Part shown: piece by piece, positions 24,324-32,467 of the stretch
Position numbering within the stretch: the first letter of the stretch is position 1
Layout of the letters: the number at the start of each line of letters is the position of its first letter
Assembly (NCBI GenBank): GCA_021232515.1
Contig: JAJPOQ010000086.1
Coordinates: forward strand, 1 to 32,472
DNA length: 32,472 bases
Origin: Lentisphaeraceae bacterium
GTDB lineage: Bacteria > Verrucomicrobiota > Lentisphaeria > Lentisphaerales > Lentisphaeraceae
Reading direction: 5' to 3'
Made by a program: the position numbers and the translations under genes
Notes under the pieces: model-generated
Told to the model about the DNA's origin: nothing
The model's input: the letters and a program-made list of their open reading frames with translations, nothing else
Databases searched by the model: none

Positions 24324-25325
24324 GTGGCCCTACTAGACTTCAATCAGCAGTATAGAAACCTTCCAAGCCGTTTATTAAGTGCTCTCGATAGTGGCAAGAT
24401 GGGACAAAGTTATATTTTTAGTGGAGACTCTATCCCAGAACTTAAAACATTTGTTCATGATTGGGTTATGGCTGTTGTATGTGGAGCTCGAACTAGTGAA
24501 GGCGCTTGTGGTGAGTGTCGCAACTGCCGTTTGGTTATTTCAGAAAACTACTCAGAACTTTATACTCTTGAACCAGCATCGAAGTCTCGAACGATCTTAG
24601 TTAGTGAATTAAGAGCTTTTCAAAATCGCTTTTATTATAAGAGTGATGCCAAGATGAAAAAGGTCGGTTTGATCATTGAGGCTGAGCGCATGCAGGTTGC
24701 CGCGCAAAATGCATTTTTAAAGACTTTGGAAGAGCCGCCAGAAGATACGATCTTTATTTTGGTTACGACAAGAGTCGACGCTCTATTAAATACTATAAAG
24801 TCTCGTTGCCGTTTAGTTTCTATGGTCGAGAATAAGGTCGACTATGATTCTCAGTTGTCAGATCTTGTTATTCCTTTACTTCAAGATGTAAAAGGAAAGG
24901 ATGGTGCAGGCAAAGCGCTGGAGTCTTGTGATACTCTAAAAGTTATCTTTTCCTCTCTTAAGAAAAAAGCTCAAGATGAAATAGAGGCTTTGGCTGACAC
25001 AATAAAGATTGATGAAGATGATCCGGCTCAACGAAAGAAGTTGAAAGAGAAGATAGTTGTCATGACAGAAGGTCGCTACAGACTTTATAGAGAACAAGTC
25101 TTAAGTCTTATCGAGGTTTGGATGTCACAGAATTATATGCTAGTTTCGGGTGTAAATGAGACCTCTCTGCCGCATTCTGGTTGGGTATCAACGACTTGGG
25201 ATATGTCTACAGAAGAGACTGCTAAAGCTCTTGATGAAATAAGCACTCTGCGAGCTGATTTGACCGGAAATGTTAATGAAGAGTTAGCACTCGAAAACTT
25301 TTTCCTACAAATTTGCCAAAAATAA
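24324..25325 (+). CDS. holB: DNA polymerase III delta-prime subunit
   Basis: A 333-residue clamp-loader subunit. It carries the zinc cluster C53, C62, C65, C68 (CGECRNC block), a degenerate P-loop (FSGDSIPELK), AQNAFLKTLEEPPEDTIFILVTT and the sensor SRC motif (IKSRCRLV). These are the marks of delta-prime, which lacks ATPase activity but takes part in opening and loading the beta clamp. It uses a GTG start directly after the tmk stop. The C-terminal third is diverged, as is usual. Downstream is an AT-rich 200-bp convergent gap. Confidence 0.9.
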   Translation: MALLDFNQQYRNLPSRLLSALDSGKMGQSYIFSGDSIPELKTFVHDWVMAVVCGARTSEGACGECRNCRLVISENYSELYTLEPASKSRTILVSELRAFQNRFYYKSDAKMKKVGLIIEAERMQVAAQNAFLKTLEEPPEDTIFILVTTRVDALLNTIKSRCRLVSMVENKVDYDSQLSDLVIPLLQDVKGKDGAGKALESCDTLKVIFSSLKKKAQDEIEALADTIKIDEDDPAQRKKLKEKIVVMTEGRYRLYREQVLSLIEVWMSQNYMLVSGVNETSLPHSGWVSTTWDMSTEETAKALDEISTLRADLTGNVNEELALENFFLQICQK

Positions 25326-25370
25326 CTTATTCCTTGTTTGAACTTCCCCAAAATTGACTTTTTAACAATT

Positions 25371-25380
25371 TTATCCACAA
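25371..25380 (+). promoter_or_regulatory. Isolated DnaA-box-like site
   Basis: TTATCCACAA is an exact match to the bacterial DnaA box TTATNCACA plus one base. Near matches TTATTAACA occur at 25382-25390 and 25523-25531, and TGTGAAAAA (reverse orientation) at 25535-25543. The 200-bp convergent gap 25326-25525 is otherwise very AT-rich and holds no gene or clear terminator hairpin. Confidence 0.35.
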
Positions 25381-25525
25381 GTTATTAACAGGCTTATAAT
25401 AACTCTGACTTTCGTTACTATTTTGTAATTATTTTCGTAAGTGTTTAATTTTCATAATCTTATGTAAAATGTCAAAAAAAAGTAAAAATTGGCTTGCCGT
25501 TAAAATCGTTTATAAGTGCTATTTA

Positions 25526-26155
25526 TTAACAAGTTGTGAAAAACGGTGATTGAGGGACCTCTAATTCAGCGAATTCGGCAATTTTAAGCGTCCAAGAAAG
25601 TAAATCAGTCCATTGTTTGTCGTTAATTTTTAACGATTTAAGTAAATTTGAATCTTCGCTTAAGATATGGTTAAGAATGTGTTTTTGAGAGTCGGAAAGT
25701 GTTACTTCTGGAAAGAGTCCTTGTTCCATCAGATGACAAATGATTAGCTTTACTGTCCATGACGAGAAAGGGGTGTCTCGTTTGGATATATTTGTGAGAC
25801 ACTCTTTGATACAATGATGAAAGAGTTGACACTCTAATCCATTGAAGTTGCAACTCAATGTGAAGTTGGCAATGGTGGTTGCATAATCGATAAGATCTGG
25901 GTAGAGAGCAAGGTTGTCATTTACTTGGACAAGGTCAGCACTTTTTAAAGTATAGAGCTCACCGCTCTTAGGTTCAGTTAAGTGGGCGAGGATAACTCTG
26001 AAAAGACCTATAGTAGGGAAAGACTTCTTGGATATCTTCCTGGCGCCTTTTGCTAGGACGGAGATTCTGCCATGAGATTCTGATAGTGCTTGAAAGATGA
26101 GGCTGCTATCTTGAAAAGGTGTTGTTCGTAAAATGACTAGTTCAGTTTCGATCAT
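25526..26155 (-). CDS. recO: DNA repair protein RecO
   Basis: A 209-residue protein with the RecO N-terminal OB-fold start (ETELVILRTTPFQDSSLIFQALSESHGRISVLAKGARK) and the following helical domain (LEC-LFHHCIKECL). RecO binds single-stranded DNA and SSB and helps RecR load RecA at gaps. It is slightly shorter than E. coli RecO (242), and the four-cysteine zinc knuckle seen in many RecO proteins is not evident. It lies downstream of the rplQ terminator and is probably transcribed on its own. The binding site before the ATG is weak (AGATAG). Confidence 0.85.
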   Translation of the reverse strand: MIETELVILRTTPFQDSSLIFQALSESHGRISVLAKGARKISKKSFPTIGLFRVILAHLTEPKSGELYTLKSADLVQVNDNLALYPDLIDYATTIANFTLSCNFNGLECQLFHHCIKECLTNISKRDTPFSSWTVKLIICHLMEQGLFPEVTLSDSQKHILNHILSEDSNLLKSLKINDKQWTDLLSWTLKIAEFAELEVPQSPFFTTC

Positions 26156-26209
26156 GCTATCTGCAGTTGTGTTTAGGTGGAAAGTAACTTAGCTGTGATC
26201 TGGGCATAA

Positions 26210-26241
26210 AAAAAGCTGCATCTTAAAAGATGCAGCTTTTT
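26210..26241 (-). terminator. Terminator of the alpha ribosomal operon
   Basis: A perfect 14-bp stem (26210-26223 with 26228-26241) and a 4-base loop, ending in a T-run on both strands. It lies 24 bp after the rplQ stop codon and separates the ribosomal operon from recO. Confidence 0.9.
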
Positions 26242-26265
26242 AAATCTTTGGATAGATAAGGGGAC

Positions 26266-26799
26266 TTAGTCCTCTTTCTTTTCCTCAGTCTCTTCAGCCT
26301 TAGCTTCCTCAGCAGGAGCTTCTTCGGCTTCCGGAGCAGCTTCTTCAGCTTTAGCTTCCTCAACTGGAGCAGCTTCTTCAGCTTCTACAGTCTCTTCAAC
26401 TTTTGGCTCTTCAGCCGCTGGTTTTGGAGCTTTAGCTTTGATTTCAGCTTCAACTAGTTCGATAAAACAAAGTTCTGCACCGTCACCCTTACGAGTGTTT
26501 AGTTTGACTATACGAGTATAGCCACCGTTGCGTTCTTTGAATTTCGGAGCAATTTCGTCGAAAAGTTCACGAACAGCTTCGATATCACGAACTACTGCAA
26601 TAGCTTTTCTGCGGTTATGAAGATCACCGATCTTACCGCAAGTAATCATCTTGTCGGCCCAGCGACGTAGCTCTTTAGCTTTAACAACAGTCGTTTTGAT
26701 ACGACCGTGAGTAAAGAGACTAGTCAGCATGTTAGCGAGCATCGCTTTACGATGAGCGCCACTTTTACCGATTTTGAATCTATGTTTTCTATGACGCAT
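26266..26799 (-). CDS. rplQ: 50S ribosomal protein L17 with acidic C-terminal extension
   Basis: A 177-residue protein. Residues 1-117 are standard L17 (MRHRKHRFKIGKSGAHRKAMLANMLTSL at the start, RNGGYTRIVKL and GDGAELCFIELVE near the end of the core). Residues 118-177 form a Glu/Ala-rich tail with repeated EEAxAEEA-type units (mostly Glu, Ala, Pro and Lys), absent from E. coli L17 (127 residues). L17 binds 23S rRNA near the tunnel exit. The start lies inside the 3' end of rpoA (11-base overlap), as expected for the last gene of the alpha operon. Confidence 0.97.
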   Translation of the reverse strand: MRHRKHRFKIGKSGAHRKAMLANMLTSLFTHGRIKTTVVKAKELRRWADKMITCGKIGDLHNRRKAIAVVRDIEAVRELFDEIAPKFKERNGGYTRIVKLNTRKGDGAELCFIELVEAEIKAKAPKPAAEEPKVEETVEAEEAAPVEEAKAEEAAPEAEEAPAEEAKAEETEEKKED

Positions 26800-27817
26800 C
26801 TGATTTACCTTCGTCTCTTTCTAGAATTTTAGAGAAAGCAAGTCTTACTTCATCCTTAAGTTTCATGCTTAGGCATAGGCCCATTTCTTGCATGCGATCT
26901 TTGATCTCGTCAAGTGACTTCTTACCAAAGTTACGGTACTTAAGCATTTCAGACTCAGTTTTCTGAACCAATTCACCAAGAAATTTAATTTCAGCATTCT
27001 TTAAGCAGTTTTGAGCACGTACAGAAAGTTCAATTGACTGTACATTGATAAGCATCTTACGAAGAAGTGCTTCGTCCTCAGGAGTCGAGATAAGTGACTC
27101 AGGACTATCTTGCTCTTCGTCTACATCAGCTAATACACAGAGATGGTCTCTGAGGATTATTGCAGACTCTTTTACAGCGTCTTGTGGGTGAACACGACCA
27201 TCAGTCCAAACTTCTAGTTCAAGTTTGTCGTAATCAGTCATTTGACCAACACGAGTGTCAGAAACGTTGTAACTAACTCTTAAAACTGGGCTGAATAATG
27301 AATCAATTGGAATTAGTCCGATTGGAGCATCTTCAGGTTTATTTTCCTCAGCTGGTCTGTAACCACGGCCATGATCAATCTCAAATTCGATGCGAAGCTT
27401 AGTATTCTTATCAAGAGTACAAATATGTTGCTCTGTGTTAAGAACAGTAGTTACACCGTCAGTGATGATGTCTGCTGCAGTTACAGGACCTTTGGTGTCC
27501 TTGACTAGTTCAAGTTTACGCGGTAGTTCGCCATCTGTAGTGAACTTAATTTTCTTAAAGTTCAGTACGATGTCAGTAACATCTTCAACAACGTCTTGGA
27601 TGTCAGCGAATTCGTGTAGAACACCGTCAATTTTAATCCAGGTAACAGAAACACCTTCTAAGCTTGATAGTAGAATGCGTCTGATGCTGTTACCGATGGT
27701 GTGACCGAAACCTTTCTCGAAAGGTTCAGCTACAAATTTACCATAAGTTTCAGATGCAGTGCTTTCATCAAGTACCAGTCTAGATGGCATTGCAAATTGT
27801 GCCTTGGTTGAGCCCAT
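26789..27817 (-). CDS. rpoA: DNA-directed RNA polymerase alpha subunit
   Basis: A 342-residue alpha subunit. The N-terminal assembly domain includes FGHTIGNSIRRILLSSLEGVSVTWIKIDGVLHEF. The C-terminal domain includes LSVRAQNCLKNAEIKFLGELVQKTESEMLKYRNFGKKSLDEI, which contacts UP elements and activators. It has a strong binding site (GGAGGATC) nine bases or less before the ATG and lies 30 bp after rpsD. Length and motifs are ordinary. Confidence 0.98.
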   Translation of the reverse strand: MGSTKAQFAMPSRLVLDESTASETYGKFVAEPFEKGFGHTIGNSIRRILLSSLEGVSVTWIKIDGVLHEFADIQDVVEDVTDIVLNFKKIKFTTDGELPRKLELVKDTKGPVTAADIITDGVTTVLNTEQHICTLDKNTKLRIEFEIDHGRGYRPAEENKPEDAPIGLIPIDSLFSPVLRVSYNVSDTRVGQMTDYDKLELEVWTDGRVHPQDAVKESAIILRDHLCVLADVDEEQDSPESLISTPEDEALLRKMLINVQSIELSVRAQNCLKNAEIKFLGELVQKTESEMLKYRNFGKKSLDEIKDRMQEMGLCLSMKLKDEVRLAFSKILERDEGKSDAS

Positions 27818-27847
27818 TTAAAGATCCTCCAGAATTTTAGTAAACTA

Positions 27848-28468
27848 TTACTTAGAGTAAAGTTCAACAATCATTAGTTCATCAGCTACAGACGGCATTT
27901 CCTCACGTAGAGGCATGCGTGCAATCATTCCTTTAAGCTCTTCTTTAGTAAGAATCAACCACTGTGGAACGTCGCGACGAGCGCTTAGTTCGATGTTGCG
28001 TTGAATCAGAGCTTTAGAACGGTCTGAGTCTTTGATTGTTATCTCTTCACCTTCTCTTACAGTGTAAGAGGCGATGTTAACTTTTCTGCCATTCACTTTA
28101 ACGTGACCGTGGCTGACTAGTTGACGAGCAGCTGTTCTGGTAGGGGCAAAACCGAGTCTATAAACAACGTTGTCCAACCTTCTTTCAAGAAGTTGAAGTA
28201 GGTTGTCGCCAGTTATGCCTTTCTTTTGAGCAGCTTTCTTAAATGTCAAACGGAACTGTTTTTCACGTAGTCCGTAAGTAATTTTTAGTTTTTGCTTTTC
28301 GTTAAGCTGACGGCCATATTCAGAAAGTTTCTTTCTAGCCGCTGAAGCACCGTGAACACCAGGAGGGTTAGGGCGCTTTTCAAGGATTCTGTCAAACTTA
28401 AGGTTACCGAAAAGGTTTACACCAAATCGACGACAGATCTTTGCTTTATTTCCAGTATATTTACCCAT
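27848..28468 (-). CDS. rpsD: 30S ribosomal protein S4
   Basis: A 206-residue S4. It begins MGKYTGNKAKICRRFG, has the RPNPPGVHG block and an S4 RNA-binding domain (LERRLDNVVYRLGFAPTRTAARQLVSHGHVKVNGRKVNI). The N-terminal zinc cysteines of some S4 proteins are absent (only C12). S4 nucleates 30S assembly and in E. coli represses the alpha operon; whether it does so here is unknown. It follows rpsK by 25 bp with GGAG upstream. Confidence 0.98.
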   Translation of the reverse strand: MGKYTGNKAKICRRFGVNLFGNLKFDRILEKRPNPPGVHGASAARKKLSEYGRQLNEKQKLKITYGLREKQFRLTFKKAAQKKGITGDNLLQLLERRLDNVVYRLGFAPTRTAARQLVSHGHVKVNGRKVNIASYTVREGEEITIKDSDRSKALIQRNIELSARRDVPQWLILTKEELKGMIARMPLREEMPSVADELMIVELYSK

Positions 28469-28493
28469 AGTAAATTTTTACTCCATATTCCGA

Positions 28494-28931
28494 TTAAACG
28501 CGTCTTCTCTTAGGAGGACGGCAGCCGTTGTGTGGGATTGGAGTGACATCTTTAATAGTACTCACTTCTAGACCAGCAGCAGTAATACCACGAACAGCAG
28601 ATTCGCGACCAGCACCTGGACCTTTTACCCATACTTCAGCTTCTTTCATTCCGTATGTCATCGCTCTTTTTGCAGCTTCTGTAGCTACAACCTGAGCAGC
28701 GTATGCAGTGCTTTTTCTTGAGCCCTTAAAACCGACTTTACCGGCAGAACTCCAAGCAATGACATTGCCATGAACATCAGAAATGGAAACTTTTGTATTA
28801 TTAAATGTTGCTACAATGTGAACCACTCCGTGAGTGACATTGTGTTGAATCTTGCTCTTGGCACCTTTTTTTCTTTTGACGGGTGCTAGAACAATGCTAT
28901 TTGGATCATCATCTAAAATATCTTCAGACAT
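28494..28931 (-). CDS. rpsK: 30S ribosomal protein S11
   Basis: A 145-residue S11 with [50 protein letters not shown] at the core and the C-terminal block [16 protein letters not shown]. It carries a somewhat longer acidic and basic N-terminal lead (about 25 residues) than E. coli S11 (129). It is part of the 30S platform. It lies 14 bp after rpsM. Confidence 0.98.
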   Translation of the reverse strand: MSEDILDDDPNSIVLAPVKRKKGAKSKIQHNVTHGVVHIVATFNNTKVSISDVHGNVIAWSSAGKVGFKGSRKSTAYAAQVVATEAAKRAMTYGMKEAEVWVKGPGAGRESAVRGITAAGLEVSTIKDVTPIPHNGCRPPKRRRV

Positions 28932-28945
28932 AAATTATTTCCTGA

Positions 28946-29338
28946 TTATTTAGCGCCTTTACGTGCCGCTTTATCACGAATGGCACCGACAGTTCTTTTC
29001 TTACCTTTACGAGTACGAGCGTTTGTTTTAGTACGCTGACCACGACAAGGGAGTCCTCTGCGGTGTCTTACACCACGGTAGCAACCAATTGATTGTAGAC
29101 GACGAATAGACAATGTTAGTTGTCTTCTTAGGTCACCTTCAACTTCATAAGTACCATCAAGTAGTTTGGTAATTTGAGCGACATGACCCGGAGTCAAATC
29201 ATCAGCTTTAGTATCTGGTGAAACGCCGATCTTCTCGACAATTTCTTGGGCCGTTGAAGGACCAATACCAAATATGTATGTTAAAGCGACGCTTACTTTC
29301 TTCTTAGAAGGTATGTCAACACCTAGTATTCTTGGCAT
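28946..29338 (-). CDS. rpsM: 30S ribosomal protein S13
   Basis: A 130-residue S13. It begins MPRILGVDIPSKKKVSVALTYIFGIG and contains the conserved C-terminal segment YRGVRHRRGLPCRGQRTKTNARTRKG, which reaches towards tRNA in the P site. It has a binding site AGAGGACG and lies 14 bp after rpmJ. Confidence 0.98.
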   Translation of the reverse strand: MPRILGVDIPSKKKVSVALTYIFGIGPSTAQEIVEKIGVSPDTKADDLTPGHVAQITKLLDGTYEVEGDLRRQLTLSIRRLQSIGCYRGVRHRRGLPCRGQRTKTNARTRKGKKRTVGAIRDKAARKGAK

Positions 29339-29352
29339 AGTTTCGTCCTCTA

Positions 29353-29469
29353 TTAACCCTGTCTCTGCTTATGTCGTGGATTCTTTTGACAAATGACGCG
29401 TACGACACCTTGTCTCTTTACCACTTTGCAGTATTCACACATTCTTCTTACAGAAGCCCTGACTTTCAT
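29353..29469 (-). CDS. rpmJ: 50S ribosomal protein L36
   Basis: A 38-residue protein found by translating the sequence directly upstream of rpsM: it begins [14 protein letters not shown] and ends RHKQRQG. The zinc ligands C11, C14, C27 and H33 are all present, so it is the zinc-binding (C+) form. GAGG lies seven bases before the ATG. It is the first gene of the alpha operon here, the usual place for rpmJ. Confidence 0.97.
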   Translation of the reverse strand: MKVRASVRRMCEYCKVVKRQGVVRVICQKNPRHKQRQG

Positions 29470-29903
29470 CAGTTAACCTCATCTAAATTAAATTAACGTT
29501 GTTGTATCTTTCTATTTTGGCTCAGTATGATACAGATAGTTCGCTTCGGCTAAAAGCGAGCGCCTAGTTTATAGTGAGAACAATTAAAATCAAACTCTTT
29601 TATAAAAGTTTTTTCTTAGTCGTTTTTGTGCTTAAAACGTTCATTCTAAGCACGGATAAAGTTATCTGTGTAAGGCTTTTTGTCAAAAAAAAGACCATTC
29701 TTATTAGTTTTATGACACAAAAAGGTGGAGGGTAATTTATTTTATCCTTAATTTGGGGGCTTTTTATAGCTTATGTTGTAGCTGTTTAATGCAAAATAAC
29801 TTGCTGACAATGTTCATTATTGTATTTACGCTTCGGAACTAGGTGCTATTTTCCCACTAAATATAAGTAAGAGTTTTCTTACAGTTTAATCTTGGAGTTT
29901 GTT
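29470..29903. other. Divergent regulatory gap between rpmJ operon and lysA-like gene
   Basis: About 430 bp without a gene. Towards rpmJ, a weak minus-strand promoter is possible with TATAAA at 29573-29568, giving a leader of about 100 bases that contains a 6-bp hairpin (29541-29546 with 29554-29559). A separate 7-bp inverted repeat lies at 29628-29634 and 29647-29653. Towards the lysA-like gene there is an extended -10 promoter (29825-29852). No lysine riboswitch, small ORF with a binding site, or tRNA was recognised. Confidence 0.5.
29825..29852 (+). promoter_or_regulatory. Candidate promoter of the lysA-like gene
   Basis: TTTACG (29825-29830, 4 of 6) and TATTTT (29847-29852) with a 16-base spacer, and TG one base before the -10 hexamer (extended -10). 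It lies 51 bases before the preferred start codon. Confidence 0.4.
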
Positions 29904-31163
29904 TTGGAAAAATTAAATATGCTTAGTGCAGATGCCTATAAAGCTGCTGCAAATGAATTTGAGACACCATTCTATATATACAGTAAAGAGACGATTGAAA
30001 AAGCTTGTCAGGATGTGATGGCTTTTCCTAATGAATATGGTCTAACAGTTCGATATGCTTTAAAATCGAATCCCTTAACGGCTTTTCTTAAAATTGCAGA
30101 GATGAATGGCCTGCACTTTGATGCAAGTAGTGAATATGAAGCGTATCGCTGTCTTAAAGTTGGGATCCCGGGAGATAAGATTCAGTTAACTGCTCAGCAG
30201 TTTCCTAAAGCTCACCTAGATATCTTTAAGACTCATGGAGTGCGTTTTAATGCATGTTCTTTACGTCAGTTAGAATCTTTTGGTCAATTGTACCCTGGTT
30301 ATGAAGTGTCAATACGTGTGAACCCAGGTGTGGGCTCAGGTAGTAATAGAAAGACTAATGTCGGTGGACCTTCGTCAAGTTTTGGCATCTGGCACGAGCA
30401 GTTAGATCAAGTGAAGGAAATAGCTTCAAAGTACAATTTAAAGATAAGCCGTTTTCATACACATATTGGTTCTGGAACAGATCCAGAAGTCTGGAAGCAG
30501 GTTGCCGGTATGTCTTTGGGTTTTGCAATTCAGTTTGATGACGTTAAGACTGTTAATCTCGGTGGTGGCTTTAAAGTCGCTCGTATGTCTGATGAAAAAA
30601 CTACTGACCTTCAAGAGATAGGTGAAGTAGTTAAAGGTGAGTTTTTGAGAGTTTTCAAAGAAACTGGTCGTAAGCTGGAACTTGAGATAGAGCCGGGGAC
30701 ATACATCTCTGCAGCATCAGGAGCTTTGGTTTGTGAAGTTGACGATGTGACGGATACTGGTGAGTCAGGCTATAACTTCTTGAAATTGAATACAGGTATG
30801 GATGCTATAACACGTTCAGCACTTTATGCTTCTAGACACCCTATGGAGGTATTGCCAAAAATAGCAACAACTGAAACTGTTGATTATGTTGTGACTGGTC
30901 ATTGTTGTGAGAGTGGTGATGTATTTACCTTAACAGAGGATGATACACTGCAGCCAAGAACTCTTTTGAAAGCTCAACTTGGTGACTTGGTAGTAATAGA
31001 AGGGGCAGGTGCTTATTGTTCTTCTATGAACCTAGCTAACTATAATTCATTTCCTGCATTAACTGAGTTGCTCACAGATAGGAATGGAGAGCTACATCTT
31101 CTCAAAAAATCTGAAAAGGTTGAGGATTTATTAGCTCGAGAGGAAGAAGTAAACTTCCTCTAG
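29904..31163 (+). CDS. lysA: Diaminopimelate decarboxylase-like PLP enzyme (fold type III)
   Basis: About 419 residues. The PLP lysine is K54 in RYALKSNP. Further motifs are HTHIGSG, VNLGGGF (phosphate site), EPGTYISA, HCCESGDVF and GAGAYCSSMNLANYN, the last two forming the substrate site across the dimer. This set fits diaminopimelate decarboxylase, which makes lysine from meso-DAP. Related ornithine, arginine or carboxynorspermidine decarboxylases share the fold, so substrate is inferred. The frame is open from TTG 29892, but GGAG at 29894-29897 sits six bases before TTG 29904, which is therefore the preferred start; ATG 29919 has no binding site. It is divergent from the ribosomal operon and stands alone. 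Confidence 0.82.
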   Translation: MEKLNMLSADAYKAAANEFETPFYIYSKETIEKACQDVMAFPNEYGLTVRYALKSNPLTAFLKIAEMNGLHFDASSEYEAYRCLKVGIPGDKIQLTAQQFPKAHLDIFKTHGVRFNACSLRQLESFGQLYPGYEVSIRVNPGVGSGSNRKTNVGGPSSSFGIWHEQLDQVKEIASKYNLKISRFHTHIGSGTDPEVWKQVAGMSLGFAIQFDDVKTVNLGGGFKVARMSDEKTTDLQEIGEVVKGEFLRVFKETGRKLELEIEPGTYISAASGALVCEVDDVTDTGESGYNFLKLNTGMDAITRSALYASRHPMEVLPKIATTETVDYVVTGHCCESGDVFTLTEDDTLQPRTLLKAQLGDLVVIEGAGAYCSSMNLANYNSFPALTELLTDRNGELHLLKKSEKVEDLLAREEEVNFL

Positions 31164-31180
31164 ATTCTAATAGGGGTTGG

Positions 31181-31717
31181 TTAAGAGCCGCCCCAAAAAC
31201 CTTTAAACTGGCATTTACAGATCTCTTCCAATAGTTTTATTTTTGATTGAAAGTCAGGATCTTTATCTGTAGCTAGGTTTAAGTCGGCAATGTTCTCGGA
31301 AGTTGATTGCTCAAAATAAAAGGCAAGTGAGAATGTCGCTTTAACTATATTACTTTTCTCTAAAGAAAGTATTTCATGATTACCAGTCAGTAGAGAAACC
31401 GAATCGACTTTAGCTTGAGTTTTTTCTAGAGTTTCCTCAAGAAGATCAGCAAGCTCTCTAAGTAGTTCGTCGTTGTGCCACTCAAGAAAGGTGAAGTTAG
31501 AGTGAATATACTTTTCAGACTCTTTGAGAGCGTCAGCAGGGCTTATCTCAAACTCAAGATGTACATCTTTATCAAAGCCTTCGAGACCATTGTAGAATAT
31601 GCTCTTAGGGGAACCTGTGAAATCCACAGCTTCACATATCTCAACAATCTTCTTTAGAACTCCTTCGGCAGGCTCAGACTGAGCAACTAAGTAGTAAGTT
31701 ATGTCTTCTTGTTCCAT
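31181..31717 (-). CDS. Hypothetical acidic protein
   Basis: A 178-residue protein with many Glu/Asp residues, no signal peptide and no membrane helix, so probably cytoplasmic. Mixed beta/alpha pattern: an N-terminal strand (DITYYLVAQ), a central helix rich in Leu and Glu (LLRELADLLEETLEKTQAKVDSVSLL) and a C-terminal helix ending CKCQFKGFWGGS. I do not recognise the family. It starts three bases after the HCCA-isomerase-like stop, so the two are almost certainly co-transcribed and perhaps functionally linked. The gene is real by its coupling and codon pattern; function unknown. Confidence 0.65.
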   Translation of the reverse strand: MEQEDITYYLVAQSEPAEGVLKKIVEICEAVDFTGSPKSIFYNGLEGFDKDVHLEFEISPADALKESEKYIHSNFTFLEWHNDELLRELADLLEETLEKTQAKVDSVSLLTGNHEILSLEKSNIVKATFSLAFYFEQSTSENIADLNLATDKDPDFQSKIKLLEEICKCQFKGFWGGS

Positions 31718-31720
31718 TTT

Positions 31721-32371
31721 TTACATTCCAGAAGGGGTTGTCAGCATTTTTTGATAATTCGTGTTTTTGAATTTATCAGGATCGTTGGTGTAAGCCTCAA
31801 GTAGTTCAAGTCTGTCAGATCCCCAAAAGTTGACATCGTCATATCTGAAAGTAGGGACTCCAAAGACATCTAGTTCTAAGGCGCGGTTGGTTGCAAGTTT
31901 CATCTTCTTGCGACCACCATTAGTCTTTGTGAAAGTGTATATGTCTTCCCATTCTTCTTGGTAGAAGTCAGTTTGTCTGAGAAGTTCTGTAAGCTTTTCT
32001 TCGGTATCGACAGCAGCTCCGTCAGCCCAACAGCATTTATTTATGTATAGAGCAGCTCTTTGGCGTATCTCTTTAGATTCTATGCATGAGATGAAGCGTG
32101 TTGCCGGCATAGGGTTAAAGGGGTGTCCAGGTGGGCCCATGGCAGGGATGTCGTGTTTGGCGCACTGCATACAAAAATCTAGTAGAGCAACTTTTCTCTT
32201 AGGAGCGATGTTTGCAGGTCCAGGGTTACTTGTTGAACTCAAGATACTGCCAAGAGAAACAGGTGTAATAGTCACTTCGTAATTTTTTGAAATAGGACTT
32301 TTGAAAAAAAGCTCTAAACCAAGATAGGCATAAGGGGAAATGATGTCGTAGAAAATTTCGAGTTGTTTCAT
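31721..32371 (-). CDS. DsbA-fold 2-hydroxychromene-2-carboxylate isomerase-like / GST-kappa-like protein
   Basis: A 216-residue protein from ATG 32371. The N-terminus IFYDIISPYAYLGLELF matches the FDxxSPYAYL start of the HCCA isomerase/GST-kappa family (S12 in the glutathione site). The C-terminus has ALELDVFGVPTFRYDDVNFWGSDRLELL, the cis-proline (GVPTF) and FWGxDR motifs. Members use glutathione or act as thioredoxin-fold oxidoreductases; there is no CxxC, so disulfide exchange is unlikely. The open frame extends upstream into the tRNA-Asn gene, so the longer form is rejected; AGAG lies about eight bases before this ATG. No naphthalene-degradation genes are near. Confidence 0.82.
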   Translation of the reverse strand: MKQLEIFYDIISPYAYLGLELFFKSPISKNYEVTITPVSLGSILSSTSNPGPANIAPKRKVALLDFCMQCAKHDIPAMGPPGHPFNPMPATRFISCIESKEIRQRAALYINKCCWADGAAVDTEEKLTELLRQTDFYQEEWEDIYTFTKTNGGRKKMKLATNRALELDVFGVPTFRYDDVNFWGSDRLELLEAYTNDPDKFKNTNYQKMLTTPSGM

Positions 32372-32391
32372 ATGATTCGCTCTAAAAAAAG

Positions 32392-32467
32392 TGGCTCCGC
32401 GAATAGGACTCGAACCTATGACAAGGTGGTTAACAGCCACCTGCTCTACCAACTGAGCTATCGCGGA
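32392..32467 (-). tRNA. tRNA-Asn (GTT)
   Basis: A 76-base cloverleaf on the minus strand including encoded CCA. Acceptor TCCGCGA pairs with TCGCGGA; D-arm GCTC/GAGC; anticodon stem GGTGG/CCACC with loop CTGTTAA (anticodon GTT); T-arm ATAGG/CCTAT with loop TTCGAGT; discriminator G. All stems are perfect. It lies 20 bp upstream of the HCCA-isomerase-like gene in the same direction. Confidence 0.98.

Noticed and set aside
25326..25525. Chromosomal origin of replication
   Set aside because: Only one exact DnaA box, no dnaA, dnaN or gyrB nearby, and genes on both sides do not diverge from the gap. Kept only as a low-level finding.
32372..32452. Upstream extension of the HCCA-isomerase-like frame
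   Set aside because: It reads through the tRNA-Asn gene; ATG 32371 gives the conserved N-terminus.
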